29,514 nt of DNA from JBCBUE01 sp039818285 (GTDB taxonomy: Bacteria; Planctomycetota; Phycisphaerae; Phycisphaerales; Phycisphaeraceae). Below are positions 7,684 through 14,739 of the stretch, in pieces. The notes below the pieces were generated by a model that saw only the letters and a list, made by a program, of their open reading frames with translations, ran no database searches and had not been told where the DNA came from. The stretch lies in NCBI GenBank assembly GCA_039818285.1, contig JBCBUE010000041.1, forward strand, positions 1 through 29,514, given 5' to 3'. Both the position numbers and the translations under genes were made by a program. Numbering within the stretch: the first letter of the stretch is position 1; each line of letters begins with the position of its first letter.

Positions 7684-7722
7684 GCCCTAAGCCGGGTCAA
7701 TGGCGGGCCTTCGGCGTGCCGA

Positions 7723-7728
7723 TAGACT
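7723..7728 (+). promoter_or_regulatory. Leaderless-type -10 element for uppP
   Basis: TAGACT is followed by six bases and then the GTG at 7735. No Shine-Dalgarno sequence precedes that GTG, and no clear -35 is visible. Confidence 0.5.
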
Positions 7729-7734
7729 TCGGCC

Positions 7735-8619
7735 GTGACCTGGTGGGAAGCCATCATCCTGGGCGTTGTCGAAGGGCTGACCGAGTACCTGCCGGTCAGC
7801 TCAACGGGCCATCTCATCGTCACCCAGCGGGCCCTGGGGCTCGAGGGGCAGGCCGCGGACGCGTTTGCGATCTGCATCCAGGCCGGGGCGATCGTCGCGG
7901 TGCTGGGGCTCTACTGGAAGCGGGTGCGTCAGGCGGCGGTGGGGTGGGTTGGCAAGATCGGGCTCGGGCCGGGCGATGCGGACGGGTTTCGGCTTGGATT
8001 GCACCTGCTGGTGGCGTTTTTGCCGGCCGCGGTGCTGGGGCCGCTGCTGGACGACGCGATCGAGGCCCGGCTGTTCAACCCGACGATGGTGGCGGTGGCG
8101 TTGTTTGTCGGGGGCGTGGCGATCATCGTGGTCGATCGGTGGAAGCGGCGGACGGCCAGCCGGAAGGACGACGTGATCGCCGACGGGGCGGATGCGCCGG
8201 CGGCGGACCCTGGCAAGTCGCTGGAGGGGATGACGGTGACGATGGCGTTGGGGATCGGGCTGCTGCAGTGCGCGGCCATGTGGCCGGGAACGAGTCGGTC
8301 GCTGATGACGATCGTGGGCGGGGTGCTGGTCGGGCTGAGCCTGGCGGCCGCGGTGGAGTTCAGCTTCCTGCTGGGGGTGGTGACGCTGCTGGCGGCGACG
8401 GCGTACAAGGCGATCGACGCCGGCCCGGTCATGGTCGAGGCGTACGGGTGGTGGCCGATGATCCTCGGCTCGGTGGCGGCGTGGGCGTCGGCGGTGCTGG
8501 CAGTGAAGTGGATGGTGGGGTACCTCAAGTCGCACGGGATCGCGATCTTCGGGTACTACCGAGTCGGGGCGGCGGCGGTGATTGCCGTGCTGATCGCGGT
8601 CGGGTTCTTCAGCGATTGA
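7735..8619 (+). CDS. uppP: Undecaprenyl-diphosphatase
   Basis: This 294-residue integral membrane enzyme (BacA/UppP family) dephosphorylates undecaprenyl diphosphate to recycle the lipid carrier for cell-wall and surface glycan synthesis. Both family signatures are present: EGLTEYLPVSSTGHL (residues 13-27) and PGTSRS (184-189) with the catalytic serine and arginine. Hydrophobic segments fit about eight membrane passes. A polar insertion at 136-163 (KRRTASRKDDVIADGADAP) is a loop somewhat longer than usual. The GTG start is chosen because the signature begins at residue 13 and a -10 hexamer sits six bases upstream. It is divergent from metH, and its last 11 bases overlap the convergent gene at 8609. 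Confidence 0.96.
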   Translation: MTWWEAIILGVVEGLTEYLPVSSTGHLIVTQRALGLEGQAADAFAICIQAGAIVAVLGLYWKRVRQAAVGWVGKIGLGPGDADGFRLGLHLLVAFLPAAVLGPLLDDAIEARLFNPTMVAVALFVGGVAIIVVDRWKRRTASRKDDVIADGADAPAADPGKSLEGMTVTMALGIGLLQCAAMWPGTSRSLMTIVGGVLVGLSLAAAVEFSFLLGVVTLLAATAYKAIDAGPVMVEAYGWWPMILGSVAAWASAVLAVKWMVGYLKSHGIAIFGYYRVGAAAVIAVLIAVGFFSD

Positions 8620-9406
8620 TCGCTTGGTCGATCCCGCCCGCGGCGCGACGCACGTCCACCACCGGCCCGTGACGCGACGGTAACCACGCCGGCCCGACGA
8701 TCGGCAGTCCACGGTCCTCGATCCACGAACGCCAGGCCGTCGGCTGCGGCCCCAGGTCGAGCACGGCGTCGACCGCCGGCAGGATCACCCAGGGCTCCAC
8801 CGCCCGCGGTTCGGCGATCAACAGCCCGGTCAGCCCGAAGTCCCGCCAAAGCGAGCACGCGTGCACCCGCCCCGGCTGCGACGGCCGCACGACGAGCCGC
8901 AGCTCGCCGCCCCCCGCCGCCAGACTCGCCTCCCGCGCCAGCCCCACCGCCATCGCCGCGTCGTACGCGTCGCCCGAGACCGGGTCGCCGCCGACCGCCA
9001 GGACGCACGACACGCCGTCCGTCACGCCCCATTGGTCGCGCAGCTCGGCTCGTCGCGCCTCAACGGTCGGCTCGGCGCCGAGTTGCCACGTCGGGGCAAC
9101 GGTCGTGCTCGACGTTACCTCGACCTTCAAGCCCCCCCAGCGTTGTGCGACCGTCGCCGCCGAGCGCGACCACGCCAGGCAAGTCGTCGCGCCGCCGCGC
9201 CTCAGCGTCGCCCGGATCGCCGGCCCCGCCAATCTCGTCTGGCCCATCGGCGACGAGACGTACGCCCCACGCCGGACCCCCGCGTGTTGGGCCAGCCGCG
9301 CGAGCGACGCGTCTGCGGCGACCAGCACCGGCTCGCCGGTCGCGGCGGCCGCGCGCAACGCCAGCGCCGGCTCGGCCGCTCGATCGATCAGGTGCCATCG
9401 CGCCAC
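8609..9406 (-). CDS. Glycosyltransferase-like (GT-B fold?) protein, last gene of a four-gene operon
   Basis: This is a 265-residue soluble protein. The N-terminal half is alternating and Ala-rich (EPVLVAADASLARLAQHAG). The C-terminal half, from about residue 128, reads like the nucleotide-binding half of a GT-B glycosyltransferase: CVLAVGGDPVSGDAYDAAMAVGL, LRLVVRPSQPGRVHA, 'LLIAEPRAVEPWVILPAVDAVLDLG' and a glycine-rich end. It is shorter than usual for GT4 enzymes (about 350-400), and the donor-site EX7E motif is not clear, so it may be degenerate. The GTG start follows AGGAGG at short spacing. The gene begins 13 bases after the stop of the second lipoprotein gene and so belongs to that operon. 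Family call tentative; substrate unknown. Confidence 0.5.
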   Translation of the reverse strand: MARWHLIDRAAEPALALRAAAATGEPVLVAADASLARLAQHAGVRRGAYVSSPMGQTRLAGPAIRATLRRGGATTCLAWSRSAATVAQRWGGLKVEVTSSTTVAPTWQLGAEPTVEARRAELRDQWGVTDGVSCVLAVGGDPVSGDAYDAAMAVGLAREASLAAGGGELRLVVRPSQPGRVHACSLWRDFGLTGLLIAEPRAVEPWVILPAVDAVLDLGPQPTAWRSWIEDRGLPIVGPAWLPSRHGPVVDVRRAAGGIDQAINR

Positions 9407-9419
9407 GCGGCCTCCTCGC

Positions 9420-10130
9420 TCAGCCCGGCAGCATGTCGCCCGGTTCCTTGCCGCGGTGCTTGTAGAAGAGCTGTGCGATCTCCTTGCCGGCCTCCTCGGC
9501 GAGGCGGCGCATCATCTGGAACTCGACGCTGCGATCGGTGATCGCCGACGCCTCGTACTCTTCCTCGATCGTCTTGACGTAGCCGGGACCCGGCCCGCTC
9601 ATGGAGGTGCCGGGGTTGGGCCAGATGCGCCGCCCGTCCTCAGCGTTGACGAGCTTGACCTCGACCACCGCGTTGGGCTTGTACAGCCCGCCGGCCACGC
9701 GGGCGCCGGCCGAGAGCACCTCGGCGTACAGCACCATCTCGGCTCCGAGCTCGCGACCGATCTCGTCGATCGGCATCGCCGCGAACGCCTCGGGGCCGAC
9801 CTCGCGCTGCAGGGCCCGGACGTCCGAGACGCCGAAGATCTCGGTCGATTCCGACAGGCCGGCCTTTTTTCGGTTCTGGTGCAGGTGGTAGGTGATGTTG
9901 GCGAGGACCCGGCCGGCGCCGTTGACGTCGCGAAGCTGGTTCTTAGGGTCGTCAACGAGCACGGCCATCGAGCGGTCGGGCAGGGTGTAGACCGCCTTGA
10001 CGTCGGTGTCGCGGAAGACGACGGCCGCCGCGGCCACCCCCTCGCAGCCCGACTGCATGCCCAGCGTTGTCAGCCCGAGCGCGGCCGCGACGAGCGGCGT
10101 GAGACGTGTCGCGACCCGTCGGTGCGTCAC
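9420..10130 (-). CDS. Lipoprotein-like protein B, CsgG/TolB-N-like
   Basis: This is a 236-residue exported protein. Residues 1-29 form a signal sequence (RRVATRLTPLVAAALGLTTLG) ending MQSGC, an atypical lipobox with Cys at 29. The mature part has a strand-helix pattern like its upstream neighbour: DRSMAVLVDDP, VLANITYHLHQN, FGVSDVRALQRE, 'IDEIGRELGAEMVLYAEV', then VVEVKLVNAEDGRRIW. This resembles the fold used by CsgG/TolB N-terminal and LpoB-like lipoproteins that sense or bind envelope partners. The start is GTG 10130, in a 4-bp GTGA overlap with the previous stop, implying translational coupling. A longer frame upstream overlaps the previous gene and is ignored. Function unknown; outer-membrane attachment is inferred. 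Confidence 0.7.
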   Translation of the reverse strand: MTHRRVATRLTPLVAAALGLTTLGMQSGCEGVAAAAVVFRDTDVKAVYTLPDRSMAVLVDDPKNQLRDVNGAGRVLANITYHLHQNRKKAGLSESTEIFGVSDVRALQREVGPEAFAAMPIDEIGRELGAEMVLYAEVLSAGARVAGGLYKPNAVVEVKLVNAEDGRRIWPNPGTSMSGPGPGYVKTIEEEYEASAITDRSVEFQMMRRLAEEAGKEIAQLFYKHRGKEPGDMLPG

Positions 10131-10786
10131 CGCTTGCGTTCCACGGTGTGGTCGTAGAACAGGCCGGCCGCGTCGCGCGAGAAGAGGGTCAGCAGGCCCA
10201 GCTCGATGGCCGAGTCTTCCTCGTCGATGATCCCGTACTCGAGGTCCTCGGGGAACACGTTGCTCACGGTGTTGAAGTAGGTGAAGTCGTCGGCGTCGGG
10301 CGCGTTGGCCTCGATGACGCCGACGTTGGCGGTGATCGAGCCGCGCTTCTCCCAGCGGTTGCCCGGCTCGTGCAGCTGGTAGTTGACGATGTCGACCAGC
10401 ACGATGGCGTCGGTGCCGACCCGCTCGATGAGCTGGCTGTACATCATCGTCTGCCAGTACGGGTTGTCCTTCTGGTAGGCGGCGACCTGGTTGGGGTGCA
10501 TCAGCCGGGCGCCGTCGAGGTTCTCCTGCAGCCGGCCGGCGATCACCCGGCCGACCTTGTCCTGCACCTGCGGGTGGCGGTACAGCAGGAACTCGTCGGC
10601 GGAGACGAACACGGCGATCGTCTTGTTCTCCAGCCCGAGGTACTCGGCCTCGACGTCGAAGCGCTCGATCTGATCCAGGTGCGAGCAGCCGGCCAGCAGC
10701 GTGGCGGCCAGCAGGGCGATCGCGACGCCGCGCAGGCGGGCGAGCGGCCGAGGCGGCAAGTAGTGGCAAACGGGGCGCGGGCTCAT
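10127..10786 (-). CDS. Lipoprotein A, CsgG/TolB-N-like
   Basis: This is a 219-residue predicted lipoprotein with a classic lipobox: positive start, hydrophobic stretch, LLAGC with the lipidated Cys at 34. The mature protein contains 'NKTIAVFVSADEFLLY', KVGRVIAGRLQENLDGARL, NQVAAYQKDNPYW and 'LIERVGTDAIVLVDIVNYQL', the pattern of an N-terminal TolB/CsgG-like alpha/beta domain, then an acidic C-terminal half (ANAPDADDFTYFN, FPEDLEYGIIDEED). It is a distant relative of the next gene (lipoprotein B). The start at 10786 is preferred over an upstream candidate because it forms a 4-bp ATGA overlap with the DUF2752 stop. Likely anchored in the outer membrane facing the periplasm; partner unknown. Confidence 0.75.
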   Translation of the reverse strand: MSPRPVCHYLPPRPLARLRGVAIALLAATLLAGCSHLDQIERFDVEAEYLGLENKTIAVFVSADEFLLYRHPQVQDKVGRVIAGRLQENLDGARLMHPNQVAAYQKDNPYWQTMMYSQLIERVGTDAIVLVDIVNYQLHEPGNRWEKRGSITANVGVIEANAPDADDFTYFNTVSNVFPEDLEYGIIDEEDSAIELGLLTLFSRDAAGLFYDHTVERKR

Positions 10787-11253
10787 GCGAGGCCTCCGAG
10801 GGTGACGAGCAGCTTGTAGCACCAGGCGGCCAGGATCAGCCCGCCGAAGGCGAGCAGCAGCTTGGCGGATAGCAGCGACTTCAGCGGGCGCGGGTCGGCG
10901 CCCGTCGCCGCGATGTACCCGCCAACGATCAGCGCGATCGCGGTCAGCACCGCCAGCACGAACCCGGCGGGCTGCGTGAGGAACGACGCCAGGAAACGGC
11001 CGTCGGCGGCGTGGGCGAAGGAGGTAGTCATCCCGCAGGTGGCGCAGGGCAGCCCGGTGGTCATCTCGAACCCGCAGGGGGGCAGGCCGATCTGCGTGTG
11101 CGTGCCGTGCCCGGCCGAACTTGGCTGCATCCAGGCCGCCAGGGCGAGCACAACGGCCGCGGCGACGGCGACCCCGGCCGCGACGAGCCGGCGTGTCGCG
11201 AGCCGCGGGCGAGCGGCCTCGTCGGTCGAAATGGCCGTGGGTGCGGCGTCCAT
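10783..11253 (-). CDS. DUF2752 membrane protein
   Basis: This is a 156-residue protein. A polar N-terminus is followed by a membrane helix (VAAGVAVAAAVVLALAAW) and the DUF2752 hallmark 'PCGFEMTTGLPCATCGMTTSF', with paired cysteines in the PCxxCG motif. Two more hydrophobic segments follow (FVLAVLTAIALIVGGYIAAT and LLLAFGGLILAAWCYKLLV). The biochemical role of DUF2752 is unknown. It is the first gene of a tight minus-strand operon with two lipoproteins and a glycosyltransferase-like protein. The ATG at 11253 is preferred over an upstream frame extension because that would overlap the divergent hpnE promoter, and a TATCCT hexamer sits seven bases before this ATG. Confidence 0.85.
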   Translation of the reverse strand: MDAAPTAISTDEAARPRLATRRLVAAGVAVAAAVVLALAAWMQPSSAGHGTHTQIGLPPCGFEMTTGLPCATCGMTTSFAHAADGRFLASFLTQPAGFVLAVLTAIALIVGGYIAATGADPRPLKSLLSAKLLLAFGGLILAAWCYKLLVTLGGLA

Positions 11254-11260
11254 GGCAGAC

Positions 11261-11266
11261 AGGATA
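11261..11266 (-). promoter_or_regulatory. Leaderless-type -10 element for the DUF2752 operon
   Basis: On the minus strand TATCCT is followed by seven bases and then the ATG at 11253. No Shine-Dalgarno sequence is present. It lies back to back with the hpnE -10 at 11283-11288, so the two promoters are only about 17 bases apart. Confidence 0.42.
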
Positions 11267-11282
11267 CCCGCGCGGCGCGGCT

Positions 11283-11288
11283 TACACT
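11283..11288 (+). promoter_or_regulatory. Leaderless-type -10 element for hpnE
   Basis: TACACT is followed by six bases and then the ATG at 11295. No Shine-Dalgarno sequence precedes this start. Confidence 0.5.
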
Positions 11289-11294
11289 GACTCG

Positions 11295-12797
11295 ATGACG
11301 CCCCGCGAGGCCACGCTTCCACCGACCGCTCCCTCCGACACGTTTGCCGGCCTGGCGCCGCGGGTGGCGGTGCTTGGCGCGGGCGTGGCCGGCATGGCCG
11401 CCGCCGTAGGCCTGGCCCGCGCGGGCGTCGCCGTCGATCTGATCGACACCCGCCGCAAGCTCGGCGGCCGGGCCACCTCGTTCGACGACCCCGCCACCGG
11501 TCACACCCTCGACAACTGCCAGCACGTCGTCATGCGCTGCTGCACGGCGATCCTCGACCTCTACGCCGCCCTCGGCGTCGCCGACCGCATCGCCTGGCAC
11601 CGCACGCTTAACTTCATCCGCCCCGACGGACAACGCGACGCCCTCGCCGCCGCGCCACTCCCCGCCCCCGGCCAATTCACCCTCAGCTTTCTTCGGCTCG
11701 GTTTCCTCAACCTCGCCGACAAGCTCGGCATCGCCCGTGCCATGTTCGCCCTGATCCGCACCTCGCCCCGGGCGATGGTTGAAGCCGACGCGATCAGCTT
11801 CGCCGACTGGCTCGCCCGCCACGCCCCGCAAACGGACCGGGCGATGTCCCGCTACTGGGAGCCCGTCGTCGTCTCGGCCGTCAACCTCCCGTGCGCCCAG
11901 GCCTCGGCGCGCTACGCGATCCAGGTTTTTCGCGAGGGCTTCCTCTGCCGCGGCGACGTCTACGAGATGGGTGTCTCGCGCGTGCCGCTGCGCGACCTGT
12001 ACGAGCGCGTCGGGTCGATCGTCGCCTCGATCGGCGGGCGGGTGCTGCTCGGTCACGCCGTCGAGTCGATCGGCTACGACGCCGGGCGTCAACGCGTGAC
12101 CGGCGTCACGGTCCGCCACGGCCGCGACCGCGCCACGCTCGCCGTCGACGCGGTCGTCTCGGCCATGCCCGCCGACCGGCTCGCCAAGGTCGTCGATCCC
12201 CCCATGGCCGTGGCCGACGATCGCCTCGCCCGGCTGAACGACGTCGGTGTCTCCTCCATCCTCGGCGTCCACCTCGCGATCGCCTGCCCTTCGCTCGACG
12301 CCCCGGCGCTCGACCTGCCTCACGCCGCGCTGCTCGACTCGCCGCTGCACTGGGTCTTCAACGAGCCGCCCGGCACGCTGCCCGACGGCCGCGTGGTGCA
12401 ATGGGTGCACGGCGTCATCTCGGCGTCGGACGACCTGCTCGACCAATCCAACGCCGAGCTCGTCGAGCTGGTGGGGGCCGAGGTCCGTCGCTACTTCCCG
12501 GCCGCCGCCGATCGCGAACTGGTGGCCGGCCTAGCCGTGCGCGAGGTGCGAGCGACCTTCGCCGCCACGCCGGGCGTCGACGCCTTACGCCCCCCGACCG
12601 CCGGCCCGATCACCAACGTCCTGCTCGCCGGCGACTGGGTCGACACCGGCTGGCCCGCGACGATGGAGGGTGCCTGCCGCTCTGGCTATCGTGCCGCCGC
12701 CGCCGCCGTCGACGCGCTTGGCATCACCCCCGCGCACGACCTCCCCGTTGTCCACGACCCGACTCCGGCCCCGCTGTTTCGCCTGCTGTCGGCGTGA
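11295..12797 (+). CDS. hpnE: Hydroxysqualene dehydroxylase-like FAD-dependent oxidoreductase (HpnE family)
   Basis: This is a 500-residue FAD enzyme of the amine-oxidase/phytoene-desaturase superfamily. The N-terminal Rossmann motif is VAVLGAGVAGMAAAVGLARAG (glycines 28, 30, 33), followed by GGRATSFDD. Family features are 'DNCQHVVMRCCTAILDLY', WEPVVVSAVN, VSRVPLRDLY and the C-terminal FAD motif LLAGDWVDTGWPATMEGA. This is the pattern of HpnE, which reduces hydroxysqualene to squalene in hopanoid synthesis together with HpnC and HpnD. Those partners and squalene-hopene cyclase are not in the window. A carotenoid or other desaturase is the main alternative. The start is ATG 11295, set by the -10 hexamer six bases upstream; the same frame extends further upstream but would run through the DUF2752 gene. 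Confidence 0.85.
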   Translation: MTPREATLPPTAPSDTFAGLAPRVAVLGAGVAGMAAAVGLARAGVAVDLIDTRRKLGGRATSFDDPATGHTLDNCQHVVMRCCTAILDLYAALGVADRIAWHRTLNFIRPDGQRDALAAAPLPAPGQFTLSFLRLGFLNLADKLGIARAMFALIRTSPRAMVEADAISFADWLARHAPQTDRAMSRYWEPVVVSAVNLPCAQASARYAIQVFREGFLCRGDVYEMGVSRVPLRDLYERVGSIVASIGGRVLLGHAVESIGYDAGRQRVTGVTVRHGRDRATLAVDAVVSAMPADRLAKVVDPPMAVADDRLARLNDVGVSSILGVHLAIACPSLDAPALDLPHAALLDSPLHWVFNEPPGTLPDGRVVQWVHGVISASDDLLDQSNAELVELVGAEVRRYFPAAADRELVAGLAVREVRATFAATPGVDALRPPTAGPITNVLLAGDWVDTGWPATMEGACRSGYRAAAAAVDALGITPAHDLPVVHDPTPAPLFRLLSA

Positions 12798-12819
12798 CTT
12801 CGGTGCAGAAAGGCGCAGA

Positions 12820-12848
12820 AAAAACCCCGGCCTAAACGGCCGGGGTTG
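12820..12848 (-). terminator. Intrinsic terminator of the redoxin gene
   Basis: A perfect 10-bp stem (AACCCCGGCC with GGCCGGGGTT) and 5-base loop at 12824-12848 is followed, on the minus strand, by TTTTTT (12820-12825, overlapping the stem base). It lies about 33 bases past the redoxin stop at 12881. There is no T-run on the plus strand, so it serves the minus-strand gene; hpnE could only use it as a simple hairpin. Confidence 0.9.
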
Positions 12849-12880
12849 GGGAGTTCATCGATGCCGCGAGGTCGGTGGCG

Positions 12881-13564
12881 TTACTTCACTCGCTTGATCG
12901 AGCAGCCCTTGCTCTTGGTCTCGGTCATCGGCAGCGGGGCGCCGTTGAGGGCCGCGAGCACGACCGGCTTCAGGTAATTCTCGTTCATGTAGCCGGCCTT
13001 CTCGGGCGAGGTCGGGATTTCCTCGTAGCCGCCCACGTAGACCAGGTCCTGGTCGCCGGGCGTGATGACGTAGAAGTGGGGCGTGGTCTGGGCGCCGTAA
13101 ATGTCGGCGATCTTGTTGCCCGGATCCTTGAGGATGGGGTAGGGGATGTCGTGGGTCGAGGCGTACTCGGCGACCTGCTCGACCGACTCGTTCTTATTCG
13201 AGTTGATCGCAATGAACTGCACGTCGTTGGCGGCCCACTCCTCGGCCAGCGGGGAGAGGACGCGCTGGTAGCCGCCGCCGTCACGCATCTTGTCCCACGG
13301 GCAGTTGATCGACTGCCAGACCAGGATCACGAGCTTGTCGGAGTAGTCGCTGAGCGAGACGGGCTCGCCGGTGCGGACGTCGGTGAGGGTGAACTGCGGG
13401 GCGGGCGCGTTGACGTGGGCGTGCTGGTGGGCGGCGTCTTTAGCCGTCTCCTTGGCCTTGTTGAGCACGTTGCTGCCACCGCCGTACTGGGCGAGGGCGG
13501 GGGTAACCAGGGCGAACGCCGCGAGCAGGGCGAACGCACCACCGACGAAACGACGGGTCGTCAT
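12881..13564 (-). CDS. Secreted redoxin / AhpC-TSA-like thiol protein
   Basis: This 227-residue exported protein has a signal peptide (MTTRRFVGGAFALLAAFALVTPALA, cleavage near residue 25), a short helical region and a thioredoxin-fold redoxin domain from about 52: APQFTLTDVRTGEPVSLSDY, then LVILVWQSINCPWDKM with one active-site-position cysteine (C88), VQFIAINSNKNE, and 'GAQTTPHFYVITPGDQDLVYVGG' with the cis-Pro loop. There is no CxxC. A second cysteine is in the C-terminal motif KGCSIKRVK (C221), which could be the resolving thiol. This matches periplasmic redoxin-domain proteins common in planctomycetes; substrate unknown. The ATG at 13564 has a GGAG Shine-Dalgarno; a GTG three codons earlier sits too close to it. 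A strong terminator follows. Confidence 0.88.
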   Translation of the reverse strand: MTTRRFVGGAFALLAAFALVTPALAQYGGGSNVLNKAKETAKDAAHQHAHVNAPAPQFTLTDVRTGEPVSLSDYSDKLVILVWQSINCPWDKMRDGGGYQRVLSPLAEEWAANDVQFIAINSNKNESVEQVAEYASTHDIPYPILKDPGNKIADIYGAQTTPHFYVITPGDQDLVYVGGYEEIPTSPEKAGYMNENYLKPVVLAALNGAPLPMTETKSKGCSIKRVK

Positions 13565-13710
13565 GACAAACACTCCGGGTCTGGGGTGAACGCTCGGCGG
13601 ACGCTCCGCCTTCCGGCCAAACGTTACGCCGCCCGAGTGGCGGAGTTCCCGATTCGGATGAACTTTTTCTGAACTCGGCCGGCTTGGTGAACCCCCCGAT
13701 CGGGCTGGGG

Positions 13711-13716
13711 TACCCT
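13711..13716 (+). promoter_or_regulatory. Leaderless-type -10 element for the ABC transporter operon
   Basis: TACCCT is followed by six bases and then the GTG at 13723. No Shine-Dalgarno sequence is present. Confidence 0.48.
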
Positions 13717-13722
13717 GCCCGT

Positions 13723-14739
13723 GTGCCCGCCGTCCTCGCCGACCGTCTCGCCAAGCACTACCGGGTGGCCGATAAAAAGCCCGGGCTCCTGGGCACGTTT
13801 GCGCACTTCTTCAACCGCCGCACCAAGACCGTCGAAGCGGTCAAGGGCGTCTCCTTCGCCGTCGAGCCGGGCGAGATCGTCGGCTTCCTCGGCCCCAACG
13901 GCGCCGGCAAGACGACCACCCTCAAGATGCTCACCGGCCTGATGGAGCCCACCGCCGGCCAATGCGAGGTCCTTGGCCAGCGGCCCTTCGCCCGTCACCC
14001 GTCGCTGCTGCAGCAGATCACGCTGGTCATGGGTCAGAAGCAGCAGCTGATGTGGGACCTGCCGGCGGCCGACTCGCTGCGGATCAACGCGGCCGTGTAC
14101 GACATCGCCCCGCGCGAGGCCGACCGCCGCGCCGCCGAGCTGGCCGAGATGCTCGGCGTCACCGACGAGCTCACCCGCCCGGTCCGCAAGCTCTCGCTCG
14201 GCCAGCGGATGAAGGTCGAGCTGATCGCGGCCCTGCTCCATCGCCCCAAGGTGCTGTTCCTCGACGAGCCGACGCTCGGCCTGGACATCAACGCCCAGAC
14301 CGCCGTCCGCGACTTCCTCCGCACCTACAACGCCGACCAGGGCGCCGCGATGCTGCTCACTTCGCACTACATGGCCGACATCACCGCGCTGTGCGAGCGC
14401 GTGATCCTCATCCACGAGGGCCTAGTCATCCACGACGGCGGGCTCGATGCGCTGCTCGAACGCTTCGCCCCGTTCCGGGAGGTAGCGCTCGACTTCGACA
14501 CCAACCACCCCGCCCCCTCGTCCGAGTCGCTCGCCCGCTTCGGCGACGTCGAGTCGCACGACGGCCACGCCGCCACGCTGTTGATCGGTCGTGACGGCCT
14601 GGCGTCCGCCGTCGCCGCCATCATGGCCGATCTGCCCGTCGCCGACCTCACGATCCACGACCCGCCGATCGAGCAGGTCATCAACCGGGCGTTCGAGACG
14701 GGCACCGCCGACAAGGACGGCGAGGTCGACGATGGCTGA
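13723..14739 (+). CDS. ABC-2 type exporter, ATP-binding subunit
   Basis: This 338-residue ATPase powers the two permeases that follow. Motifs in order: Walker A GPNGAGKTT (57-65), Q-loop in VMGQKQQLMWDLP (about 105), ABC signature LSLGQRMK (157-164, with GQR in place of GGQ as in this subfamily), Walker B VLFLDEPTLGLD (177-188) and H-loop LLTSHY (H215). The N-terminal part with VADKKPGLLGTFAHFFNRRTKTVEAVKGV is typical of the COG4586 branch that always pairs with two ABC-2 permeases. The residues after about 245 form a small accessory domain. The GTG at 13723 is chosen over an in-frame upstream TTG because a -10 hexamer stands six bases before it and the family start fits. The exported substrate is unknown. 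Confidence 0.93.
   Translation: MPAVLADRLAKHYRVADKKPGLLGTFAHFFNRRTKTVEAVKGVSFAVEPGEIVGFLGPNGAGKTTTLKMLTGLMEPTAGQCEVLGQRPFARHPSLLQQITLVMGQKQQLMWDLPAADSLRINAAVYDIAPREADRRAAELAEMLGVTDELTRPVRKLSLGQRMKVELIAALLHRPKVLFLDEPTLGLDINAQTAVRDFLRTYNADQGAAMLLTSHYMADITALCERVILIHEGLVIHDGGLDALLERFAPFREVALDFDTNHPAPSSESLARFGDVESHDGHAATLLIGRDGLASAVAAIMADLPVADLTIHDPPIEQVINRAFETGTADKDGEVDDG

Noticed and set aside
7572..7734. Cobalamin or SAM riboswitch before metH
   Set aside because: The leader from the predicted promoter is under 80 nt and I see no conserved B12-box or SAM-fold elements.
10131..10769. N-terminal extension of lipoprotein B into lipoprotein A
   Set aside because: The upstream part is Arg/Pro-rich shadow sequence; the GTG at 10130 gives a signal sequence and a coupled overlap.
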